Of a DNA stretch of 20,432 nt, positions 6,955 through 12,931 are shown one piece after another (the first letter of the stretch is position 1; every line of letters begins with the position of its first letter). Source of the DNA: GCA-003244245 sp050699655 (GTDB lineage Bacteria > Actinomycetota > Actinomycetes > Mycobacteriales > Pseudonocardiaceae). The stretch spans positions 1 to 20,432 of the forward strand of contig JBOHFJ010000032.1 of NCBI GenBank assembly GCA_050699655.1, given 5' to 3'. The position numbers and the translations under genes were made by a program. The notes beneath the pieces were generated by a model, which saw nothing but the letters and a program-made list of their open reading frames with translations, ran no database searches and was not told the origin of the DNA.

Positions 6955-7397
6955 CAGCTGATGGAGGGGGCCGGGTGAGCAGATTTATCCACCACACCCG
7001 GCCCCCGGATCCGGTTACGCTTCTGCCCAGTCCCAATCCTCCGGCGGGAAGGCACTGCGGCAGCCGTTGCTGACGCAGGGGCAGGATGCGGCGAGTTCGG
7101 GCATGCCGTGGCCGTAGGTCGCTGAGTCCAGCGGTGCGGTTCGTCATCCCCCGCATCGACGACGAAACGCTGCTCGGTCAGCATCCCGAACAGCCCTTCC
7201 ACCATCGCGCGCTGATCAGCCGCCAATGGCCCGACCAGTTCGTCCAGCGTGCGCTCGCCCGCCAGGTGCGGGGCGAGCCGGGACAGCAACTCGTAGCTCT
7301 GGGCCCCCCTCACGGTGCACGCCCCGCCAAGGCCGTGGACATACACCCCCTCCGGGCACTTCACATACCGCACATCACCCCGCAAATACGGGCGCAC
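6954..7397 (-). CDS. Truncated RRE-domain (TOMM/thiopeptide leader-binding, F-protein-like) protein
   Basis: Residues 1-88 resemble the N-terminal RiPP recognition element of E1-like 'TOMM precursor leader peptide-binding' (Ocin-ThiF/TbtF-like) proteins: RPYLRGDVRYVKCPEGVYVH, then LAPHLAGERTLDELVGPL, then a terminal helix ending QRFVVDAGDDEPH. This domain binds the leader peptide and delivers it to modifying enzymes. Full proteins are several hundred residues long. Here the adenylation-fold part is missing, and after about residue 89 the frame becomes Pro/Ala/Arg-rich with poor third-position GC. The coding signal moves to another frame (see 7015-7104). I chose GTG 7397 because AGGAGG lies 8 bases upstream. 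An alternative GTG at 7493 has no ribosome site. The frame ends in TGATG overlapping LanB. The gene is probably the remnant of a deletion, though the RRE itself may still fold. Confidence 0.65.
   Translation of the reverse strand: MRPYLRGDVRYVKCPEGVYVHGLGGACTVRGAQSYELLSRLAPHLAGERTLDELVGPLAADQRAMVEGLFGMLTEQRFVVDAGDDEPHRWTQRPTATACPNSPHPAPASATAAAVPSRRRIGTGQKRNRIRGPGVVDKSAHPAPSIS
6966..7006 (-). terminator. Intercistronic hairpin (attenuator) between precursor-like ORF and LanB gene
   Basis: Positions 6966-6977 and 6995-7006 form a perfect 12-bp GC-rich stem around a 17-base AT-richer loop. It starts 8 bases after the stop codon of the thiopeptide-precursor-like ORF and ends 11 bases before the LanB start. 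A hairpin at this place is common between a RiPP precursor gene and its enzyme genes, where it keeps precursor transcripts in excess. No T-run follows. Confidence 0.65.
7015..7104 (-). CDS. Thiopeptide/pyritide-type precursor peptide remnant (leader end plus core)
   Basis: A 29-residue ORF from ATG 7104 to TAA 7015, in a different frame from the overlapping RRE gene. Open reading without a start continues upstream to 7143. The deduced segment GHGMPELAASCPCVSNGC closely matches, as I recall them, the leader/core junctions of GE2270A (GHGMPEVGASCNCVCGFCC) and thiomuracin precursors. With the Ser after Ala-Ala as core position 1, the residues S1, C2, C4, V5, C9 and S11 coincide with GE2270A, and S1/S11 are the two Ser that form its pyridine and 29-membered ring. 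Cys6, Cys10 and the NG/GF positions differ, and a tail with FPPEDWDWAEA follows. Codon third positions here are mostly G/C. No Shine-Dalgarno precedes the ATG and most of the leader is missing, so the peptide may not be expressed. Confidence 0.6.
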   Translation of the reverse strand: MPELAASCPCVSNGCRSAFPPEDWDWAEA

Positions 7398-7500
7398 CCT
7401 CAATGCCTCCTCCCACCGGAACCCGACACCTGCACCCCGCTCCCCGGGGTCCTCAGCGTGCTCGGGGGGCGCAAGCAATTCGCAAGTGTCCACTGAGTAG

Positions 7501-7600
7501 TCGTAATTAAATAAGTTGCTTTCTTGAGGAGACCTGCAAGCCCGTGACCAGCGGGGATGTTAATTAGAGAGCATTAATTATTTCATTACGGGTCCTTAGC
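7501..7600. promoter_or_regulatory. AT-rich spacer with repeated TTAATTA boxes upstream of the RiPP operon
   Basis: The gap between rsgA and the RRE gene (7398-7617) contains a stretch markedly richer in A/T than its surroundings. TAATTAA occurs at 7504-7510 and TTAATTA at 7560-7566 and 7574-7580; the last two are 14 bases apart. These may be operator boxes or the -10 region for the minus-strand operon, but no convincing -35/-10 pair was found. The composition break marks the boundary between the conserved chromosome and the RiPP region. Confidence 0.35.
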
Positions 7601-7617
7601 ATCCAGTTCTCAGCGGG

Positions 7618-8628
7618 TCAGCGGGCGTCGGTGAGCGCGGCGAGCAGGACCCGGACGGACATCGCTCGGCGGTGGGGGGCGTCGGTGAGCTCGTCCAGGG
7701 CGCATTCTGGGTCGGTGGGTGGGCCGAGGTGGGTGCAGCCCCGGGGGCAGTTCTCGATTGCCTGCGCTAGGTCGCCGAAGGCGCGGACGACGTCGTCGGG
7801 CCGCACGTGCGCGAGCCCGAAGGAGCGGATCCCTGGGGTGTCGACCACCCAGCCGCCGCCCGGCAGCGGCAGCGCCACCGCGGAGCTGGAGGTGTGCCGG
7901 CCCTTGCCCACCGCGCTGACCACCCCCGTCGCCCGCAAAGCGTCCGGCACCAGCCGGTTCACCAGGGTCGACTTGCCCACCCCAGAGTGCCCGACCAACA
8001 CCGAGACCCGGCCCGCCAGCTGTGCCACCACCGCGTCCAGCCCGAGATCCGGGGCGGTGAGCAGCACCGGGAGCTCGAGCGCGGCGTAGCGCTCCAGCAC
8101 GGCCTCCGGGGAGGCGAGATCCCGCTTGGTCAGGCAGAGCGCCGGTTGCAGGCCCCCGGCGTAGCCGGCCACCAGGCACCGGTCGATCAGCCCGGTGCGC
8201 GGTGGGGGGTCGGCCAGCGAGGCCACGATGAGCAGCTGCTCGGCGTTGGCCACCACGATCCGCTCGTAGGGGTCGCTGTCGTCGGCGGTGCGGCGCAGCA
8301 CGCTGGAGCGCTCCTCCACCCGCACGATCCGGGCCAGCCCATCCGGCGCGCCGCTCACCTCGCCGACCAGCCCGACCCGGTCGCCCACCACCACCGGGGT
8401 GCGACCGAGCTCGCGGGCCCGCATGGCGGTCACCCGCCGCGTCGGGTCGCTGTCGGGCGCGCAGGTCCACCGGCCGCGGTCCACCGCCACCACCATCGCG
8501 CCGGTCGCGTCGGCGTGCTCGGGGCGGCGCTTGGTGCGAGGGCGGGAACCGTGGCGCCCGGGACGGATCCGGATGTCGGATTCATCGAGGTTGGGGCTCT
8601 GTTTGGCGCCACCACCGGGCCGGCTCAG
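7618..8628 (-). CDS. rsgA: Ribosome small-subunit-dependent GTPase RsgA
   Basis: Circularly permuted GTPase that assists late 30S ribosome maturation. The motifs appear in permuted order: G4 LTKRD, G1 GHSGVGKSTLVN, G3 DTPGIRSFGL, then a C-terminal zinc knuckle CPRGCTH plus DPEC. An OB-fold region precedes them. The conserved N-terminus (DESDIRIRPG, then SRPRTKRRPEHADA) has no ATG, GTG or TTG in frame between it and the end of aroA. The only canonical upstream start is ATG 8781, which would overlap aroA by 157 bases. I propose CTG 8628, which overlaps the aroA stop as CTGA and gives 336 residues. A sequence error or one-base indel is an alternative. rsgA follows aroA as in mycobacteria. Confidence 0.88.
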   Translation of the reverse strand: MSRPGGGAKQSPNLDESDIRIRPGRHGSRPRTKRRPEHADATGAMVVAVDRGRWTCAPDSDPTRRVTAMRARELGRTPVVVGDRVGLVGEVSGAPDGLARIVRVEERSSVLRRTADDSDPYERIVVANAEQLLIVASLADPPPRTGLIDRCLVAGYAGGLQPALCLTKRDLASPEAVLERYAALELPVLLTAPDLGLDAVVAQLAGRVSVLVGHSGVGKSTLVNRLVPDALRATGVVSAVGKGRHTSSSAVALPLPGGGWVVDTPGIRSFGLAHVRPDDVVRAFGDLAQAIENCPRGCTHLGPPTDPECALDELTDAPHRRAMSVRVLLAALTDAR

Positions 8629-9917
8629 CCGGCACCACCGGCCAGCATCGCTGACCAGCTCGCCGCGAACCGCGGCAGCGTCTTGGTCGTCGCGGCGATG
8701 TCGTCGACCGCGACGCCCGGTACCACCAGCCCCAGGATCGCGCCCGCGGTGGCCATCCGGTGATCGGCGTAGGCGCGCCACGGGCGGCCGGGATCCCCGC
8801 GCAGCGGCCGGGGGTGGATCTCCAGGCCATCGGGGGTTTCCCGCACGTCGCCGCCCAGCGCCCCGATCTCGGTGGCCAGCGCGGCCAGCCGGTCGGTCTC
8901 GTGCCCGCGCAGGTGGGCGATCCCGCGCAGCCGCGACGGCCCACTGGCCAGTGCCGTTAGCGCCGCCACTGTCGGGGTGAGCTCCCCGATGTCGTGCAGG
9001 TCAGCGTCCACACCCGCCAGCCGGTCGGGACCTGAGACGCTCAGCCCGCTCTCGTGCAGCTCCACCGCGCAACCCATCCGCGCCAGCAGCAGGCGGATCG
9101 CGTCGCCGGCCTGGGTGGTGCGTGCCGGCCAGCCCGGCACGGTGACCCGACCACCAGTGACCGCCGCCGCCGCCAGGAACACCGTCGCGTTGGACAGGTC
9201 CGGCTCGACGTCATGGCCGCCGCCCGCGACCGGGCCGGATGCCACCGTCCACCACGTCGCGCCGTCGGTGTCCACCTGGACTCCCCGGTCGGCGAGCATC
9301 CGCACGGTCATCTCGATGTGCGGCCGGGAGGGGATCGGTGGGCCGACGTGGTGCACCGTGATGCCCCCGGCATACCCGGCGGCCGAGAGCAGCAACCCGG
9401 AGACGAACTGCGAGGAACCCGACGCGTCGAGCCGCACCTCGCCGCCAGGCCGGCCGGGCACGCCGTGCAGCGCGAACGGCAGCGCGTCCCCCTCGACCCG
9501 GCACCCCAGCGCGCGCAGCGCGCCCAGCACCGCGCTCATCGGTCGTTGCCGGGCCCGCTCATCACCGTCGAAGCGCACCGGGCCGTGCGCCAGCGCGGCC
9601 AGCGGCGGCACGAAGCGCATCACGGTGCCGGCCAGCCCGCAGTCCACGGTGGCCCCCGCGCGCAGCCCGTTGTGCGCGCCCACCTCCAGCTCATCGCCAT
9701 GCCCGGTCACGGGCACTCCCAGGGCGCGCAGCGCACCGACCATGAGCTCGGTGTCCCGGCTGCGCAGCGCCCCCCGGATGGTGCCGCCGGTGCCGGCCAG
9801 CGCGGTCAGCAGCAGCGCCCGGTTGGTGATCGACTTCGATCCAGGAACGGTGACGGTGGCGCACATCGGTCCGTGCGCGGGTGGCGCGACCCACGGTGGC
9901 TCGGTGGTGGTCGTCAT
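8625..9917 (-). CDS. aroA: 3-phosphoshikimate 1-carboxyvinyltransferase (EPSP synthase)
   Basis: Sixth step of the shikimate pathway: joins shikimate-3-phosphate and phosphoenolpyruvate to EPSP in the cytosol. It has 430 residues, the normal family length. Visible motifs are VPGSKSITNRALLLTAL (residues 24-40), SRDTELMVGALRALG (about 53-67), CGLAGTVMRF (93-102), DASGSSQFVSGLLLSA, EPDLSNATVFLAAAA, then DIGELTPTVAALTALASG, LRGHETDRLAAL and DHRMATAGAILGL. ATG 9917 was chosen because upstream in-frame sequence lacks family similarity. The ribosome site is weak. It is transcribed with rsgA and diverges from the SRAP gene 53 bases away. Confidence 0.96.
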   Translation of the reverse strand: MTTTTEPPWVAPPAHGPMCATVTVPGSKSITNRALLLTALAGTGGTIRGALRSRDTELMVGALRALGVPVTGHGDELEVGAHNGLRAGATVDCGLAGTVMRFVPPLAALAHGPVRFDGDERARQRPMSAVLGALRALGCRVEGDALPFALHGVPGRPGGEVRLDASGSSQFVSGLLLSAAGYAGGITVHHVGPPIPSRPHIEMTVRMLADRGVQVDTDGATWWTVASGPVAGGGHDVEPDLSNATVFLAAAAVTGGRVTVPGWPARTTQAGDAIRLLLARMGCAVELHESGLSVSGPDRLAGVDADLHDIGELTPTVAALTALASGPSRLRGIAHLRGHETDRLAALATEIGALGGDVRETPDGLEIHPRPLRGDPGRPWRAYADHRMATAGAILGLVVPGVAVDDIAATTKTLPRFAASWSAMLAGGAG

Positions 9918-9970
9918 GGCTTCATCATTGCGCATCCCGGCCGTTCGGACTGGCGTGACACGATGGCCGC

Positions 9971-10702
9971 ATGTGTGGCAGGTACGCCTCGACCAGGAGC
10001 CCGGCGACGCTGGCCGTCGAGTTCGACGCCGTTGATGGGACCGACGGCGCGGCGCGGGGAGCCGCCTACAACGTCGCGCCGACCACACCGGTGCTCGCGG
10101 TCGTGACCCGGCATCCACGTGATCCCAGCGGAGTCCCTGACCCGGACCGGACGGTGCGCGCCATCCGGGTGATGCGCTGGGGACTGGTGCCGCACTGGGC
10201 CAAGGACCCCGCGGTCGGATCGCGCCTGATCAACGCTCGGGCGGAGAGCGCGGCCAACAAGCCCTCGTTCCGCGATGCGGTGGCCAGGCGGCGCTGCCTG
10301 CTGCCGGCCGACGGCTGGTACGAGTGGCGGCGCAAGCAGCCCTTCTTCATTACCCGAGCGGATGGCTCCGGGCTCGCCATGGCCGGGTTGTGGTCCACCT
10401 GGCGGCCCCCGGACTCCACCGCGCCCCCGCTGGTGACCTGCGCGGTGCTGACCACCGACGCGGTGGGTCCACTCGCCGAGATCCACGACCGGATGCCGCT
10501 GCTCCTGCCCGCCCAGGCGTGGCGGGACTGGCTGGATCCGGACTGCGCCGATCCCGGCGAACTACTCGAGCAGCCGCTCGCGGTGCCCGCACTGGAGCTG
10601 CGGCCGGTGTCCACCGCGGTGAACAACATTCGACGCGAAGGGCCTGAGCTGATCGAACGGGTCGAGCCGGAGCAGCCCACACTGCTGAACCTCGACCTGT
10701 GA
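9971..10702 (+). CDS. SRAP-domain protein (SOS response-associated peptidase, YedK/HMCES family)
   Basis: A 243-residue protein of the family that crosslinks to abasic sites in single-stranded DNA through the N-terminal cysteine. MCGRY opens the protein, so Cys2 is exposed after Met removal. Other conserved elements are YNVAPT (Asn34), MRWGLVPHWAKD, INARAES, the catalytic-glutamate region GWYEW (Glu118) and EIHDRMPLLL (His172). The family is widely linked to DNA damage responses. Its place next to aroA matches Rv3226c/Rv3227 in M. tuberculosis. The stop overlaps the GTG start of the hydrolase gene that follows, so the two form an operon. Confidence 0.93.
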   Translation: MCGRYASTRSPATLAVEFDAVDGTDGAARGAAYNVAPTTPVLAVVTRHPRDPSGVPDPDRTVRAIRVMRWGLVPHWAKDPAVGSRLINARAESAANKPSFRDAVARRRCLLPADGWYEWRRKQPFFITRADGSGLAMAGLWSTWRPPDSTAPPLVTCAVLTTDAVGPLAEIHDRMPLLLPAQAWRDWLDPDCADPGELLEQPLAVPALELRPVSTAVNNIRREGPELIERVEPEQPTLLNLDL

Positions 10703-11331
10703 ACCCTCGACCTGCCCGGGTGAGCGAACTGACCATCCCGACACCACACGGCCCCGCCACGGTCCAGCTGCACCGCTGCCCGAAGCCCGGAATGGCGCTG
10801 CTGCTCGGGCACGGTGCCGGTGGCGCCACCAGCGCGCCCGACCTGGTGGCCACCACTCGGGCGGCGACGGCGAGCGGGGTGCACGTGGCGCTGGTCTCTC
10901 AGCCCTATCGGGTCGCGGGCCGGCGGGCCCCGGCACCGGCCAGGCAACTGGACGAGGCGTGGCTGGCTGTCGCCAGACATCTGGCGGACGGTGTGTTCGC
11001 CGGGTTGCCACTGGTCTTCGGTGGGCGCTCTTCGGGTGCCCGGGTGGCCTGCCGCACCGCGGTGGCGGGGGGTGCGGTGGCGGTGTTGTGCCTGGCCTTC
11101 CCCGTGCACCCACCCGGGCGCCCGGATCGCGACCGGATGCCTGAGCTGGACGCGGTGCTGGTGCCGGTGCTGGTCGTGCAGGGTGAGCGGGATCTGTTCG
11201 GCCGCCCCGAACCCGCCGCCGGACGCGAGGTCGTGCTGCTGCCCGGCGACCACTCGCTCATGACAGACCACGAGGCGCTGGAAGAAGCGGTGGCGCAGTG
11301 GCTACAGTGGCGCCGGCGCCCGCTGAGCTGA
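10699..11331 (+). CDS. Small alpha/beta-hydrolase (KANL3/Tex30-like, dienelactone hydrolase fold)
   Basis: A 210-residue single-domain protein starting at GTG 10699, which overlaps the SRAP stop (GTGA). A glycine-rich oxyanion region LLLGHGAGG lies at 35-42. The nucleophile elbow GRSSG puts Ser111 in a G-x-S-x-G motif. The acid and base are likely Asp165 (QGERDLFG) and His185 (PGDHSL). The substrate is unknown. No signal peptide or membrane segment is seen, so it is cytosolic. Overlap with the SRAP gene suggests co-expression. Confidence 0.85.
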   Translation: MNPRPARVSELTIPTPHGPATVQLHRCPKPGMALLLGHGAGGATSAPDLVATTRAATASGVHVALVSQPYRVAGRRAPAPARQLDEAWLAVARHLADGVFAGLPLVFGGRSSGARVACRTAVAGGAVAVLCLAFPVHPPGRPDRDRMPELDAVLVPVLVVQGERDLFGRPEPAAGREVVLLPGDHSLMTDHEALEEAVAQWLQWRRRPLS

Positions 11332-11345
11332 GTGGTGATCAAGGA

Positions 11346-11371
11346 GGAATGCGGGCGTCGGCTGGGGCGTT
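11346..11371 (+). promoter_or_regulatory. SigR-type autoregulatory promoter of sigR
   Basis: GGAAT at 11346-11350, exactly 18 bases, then GTT at 11369-11371. This is the full consensus reported for Streptomyces SigR and mycobacterial SigH promoters. Transcription would start near 11379, about 80 bases before the sigR ATG. It implies the usual positive feedback on thiol oxidation. Confidence 0.85.
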
Positions 11372-11461
11372 GTTCGGGCCGTGGTAACGACAGCTTCGCT
11401 GGGCCGAGCGCCCGGTTGGCGCGTACTCTCGACACGGGCCGAACAGAGTGTCGAAGGGACA

Positions 11462-12118
11462 ATGGTGCCGCCGGAGCGCGTCGAGCGGGATGCGCCAGCG
11501 CAGAGCGCTCATGAGGTGCCGGACCAGCACGTCCAGGAGACGCCGGAGCAGCGCACCGCGCGCTTTGAGCGCGAGGCGATGCCCTTGCTCGACCAGCTTT
11601 ACGCGGCGGCGCTGCGGATGACCCGCAATCCCCCCGATGCCGAGGATCTCGTGCAGGAGACTTATCTCAAGGCCTACGGCGCCTTCGAGTCTTTCCGCGT
11701 GGGCACCAATCTGCGCGCTTGGCTCTACCGCATCCTCACCAACACCTACATCAACGGGTATCGCAAGCGGCGGCGCCAGCCGGTGGTCCAACCCACGGAG
11801 GAGATCACCGACTGGCAGCTCGCCCAGGCCGCGCAACACACCTCGTCGGGACTGCGGTCGGCGGAGATGGATGCGCTGGACCGGCTGCCCGATTCCGACG
11901 TCAAAGATGCGCTGAGCCAACTGGCTGAGGACTTCCGGATGGCCGTCTACCTGGCTGATGTCGAGGGCTTCGCGTACAAGGAGATCGCTGAGATCATGGG
12001 TACCCCGATCGGGACTGTGATGTCGCGGCTGCACCGGGGGCGTAAGCAGCTGCGCGACATGCTCACCGGGGTGGCCCGTGAGCGCGGGTTCTTGCGCGAT
12101 GCGGAGGTCGCGTCATGA
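11462..12118 (+). CDS. sigR: ECF sigma factor SigR/SigH, thiol-oxidative stress
   Basis: A 218-residue group IV sigma factor that redirects RNA polymerase to thioredoxin, mycothiol and protein-quality genes when disulfides accumulate. Region 2 includes LYAAALRMTRNPPDAEDLVQ and the following TYLKAY segment (about 46-73), then NLRAWLYRILTNTYINGYRK. Region 4 includes DVEGFAYKEIAEIMGTPIGT and VMSRLHRGRKQL (about 166-198). ATG 11462 follows AAGGGA. An in-frame GTG at 11381 could add 27 residues, comparable to the longer unstable SigR' isoform known in Streptomyces. The stop overlaps the rsrA start (ATGA). Confidence 0.96.
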   Translation: MVPPERVERDAPAQSAHEVPDQHVQETPEQRTARFEREAMPLLDQLYAAALRMTRNPPDAEDLVQETYLKAYGAFESFRVGTNLRAWLYRILTNTYINGYRKRRRQPVVQPTEEITDWQLAQAAQHTSSGLRSAEMDALDRLPDSDVKDALSQLAEDFRMAVYLADVEGFAYKEIAEIMGTPIGTVMSRLHRGRKQLRDMLTGVARERGFLRDAEVAS

Positions 12119-12423
12119 GTGGTGCGGAGCCCGGCGACACCGACTGCCGTGAGGTGCTCGCGCAGCTGTGGCTTTTCCTGGACAACGAGTGCGATCACGA
12201 GCGGCGTGATCTGCTGCGGCGCCATCTGGAGGACTGCGGCCCGTGCCTGGAGGAATTCGGCCTCGAGGGGCATCTCAAGGCGTTGCTGGCGCGTAAGTGC
12301 GGCGGGGACCACGCGCCCGATGCGCTCAAGCAACGGCTGCGCCAGTCGATCCGCGAGATCATGATGCGTCAAGAGCCCACGCCGGGCTCTCCAGCGAGCG
12401 CTGAGCTCACCTGTGGTCCCTAA
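12115..12423 (+). CDS. rsrA: Redox-sensing zinc anti-sigma factor RsrA
   Basis: A 102-residue ZAS-family anti-sigma factor that sequesters SigR until its cysteines are oxidised. The zinc motif H37-x3-C41-x2-C44 (HLEDCGPC) and an early Cys11 fall at the same numbers as the key residues of Streptomyces coelicolor RsrA. The start codon overlaps the sigR stop by 4 bases, giving coupled 1:1 synthesis. A strong terminator follows. Confidence 0.95.
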   Translation: MSGAEPGDTDCREVLAQLWLFLDNECDHERRDLLRRHLEDCGPCLEEFGLEGHLKALLARKCGGDHAPDALKQRLRQSIREIMMRQEPTPGSPASAELTCGP

Positions 12424-12434
12424 CAGTCCCTAAC

Positions 12435-12468
12435 CTGGGGGCCCGCCGGGGCATCGGCGGGCCCCCAG
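12435..12468. terminator. Bidirectional terminator between rsrA and bL37
   Basis: A perfect 14-bp stem (12435-12448 with 12455-12468) encloses a 6-base loop. It lies 12 bases after the rsrA stop and 7 bases beyond the stop of the convergent bL37 gene, so it can serve both. Confidence 0.85.
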
Positions 12469-12474
12469 CCGGCT

Positions 12475-12549
12475 TCAGGTGTTCGGGCGCTTGCCGTGGT
12501 TGGCGCCGTTCTTTTTCCGGTCCCGCTTCTTGCGGCCTCGCTTGGACAC
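12475..12549 (-). CDS. Ribosomal protein bL37 (24 residues)
   Basis: A very short ORF encoding a strongly basic peptide, with SKRGRKKRDRKKNG followed by ANHGKRPNT. It resembles the small actinobacterial ribosomal protein bL37 (COX24/AURKAIP1-like), known in mycobacterial 50S particles next to the sigH locus. GTG 12549 follows GAGAGGAAAG at proper spacing. About half the residues are Arg or Lys, as expected for an rRNA-binding peptide. It is below the length cut-off of most ORF callers. Confidence 0.85.
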   Translation of the reverse strand: MSKRGRKKRDRKKNGANHGKRPNT

Positions 12550-12688
12550 GACGTCTTTCCTCTCGGTGGTCTGGTTGCGTTCATGGGCGAGTGTGTCATG
12601 GTGCGCTACGCCGGTGCCGATCGCCGTCGCGAGGTGACCGCCGCGCACCGTGGTTGGATAGCAGGGCCGAGCTCAAGGAGGGTGATCT

Positions 12689-12904
12689 ATGATTGAGGAA
12701 ATCCGGGCCGAGATGGTGGCCAGCGTATGGAAGATCGTGGTCGCCGAGGGTGACGCGGTGTCCGACGGCGACACATTGGTGATCCTTGAGTCGATGAAGA
12801 TGGAGATCCCCGTCCTGTCGGAGGTCGACGGAACTGTCGCGAAATTGGCTGTCGCCGAAGGTGACGTTGTGCAGCAGGGTGATCTGATCGCCGTGGTGGA
12901 GTGA
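12689..12904 (+). CDS. Biotin/lipoyl-attachment domain protein (TB7.3-like)
   Basis: A 71-residue stand-alone biotinyl domain. The attachment motif ESMKMEIPV places the modified lysine at residue 37, in the centre of the symmetrical beta-barrel repeat (GDAVSDGDTLVILES and GDVVQQGDLIAVVE). The ATG follows AAGGAGG with good spacing. It corresponds to M. tuberculosis Rv3221c (TB7.3), which also lies between the sigma/anti-sigma pair and pdtaS. The carboxylase partner is not in the window. Confidence 0.93.
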   Translation: MIEEIRAEMVASVWKIVVAEGDAVSDGDTLVILESMKMEIPVLSEVDGTVAKLAVAEGDVVQQGDLIAVVE

Positions 12905-12931
12905 GCGCGGGCGGCGAGGCGGTGAGCCCGG

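Noticed and set aside
6557..7156. 199-codon minus-strand third frame across the RRE/LanB junction
   Set aside because: Arg/Gly-rich, overlaps both the precursor-like ORF and LanB, and has no family similarity that I recognise.
7398..7493. Longer RRE protein starting at GTG 7493
   Set aside because: No ribosome site near 7493, whereas GTG 7397 has AGGAGG 8 bases upstream and begins where family similarity begins.
7807..8763. 318-codon plus-strand frame opposite rsgA
   Set aside because: Mirror frame of a conserved GTPase, no recognisable domain.
10066..11271. 401-codon minus-strand frame opposite SRAP and hydrolase genes
   Set aside because: Mirror of two recognised genes; crosses their junction without any family feature.
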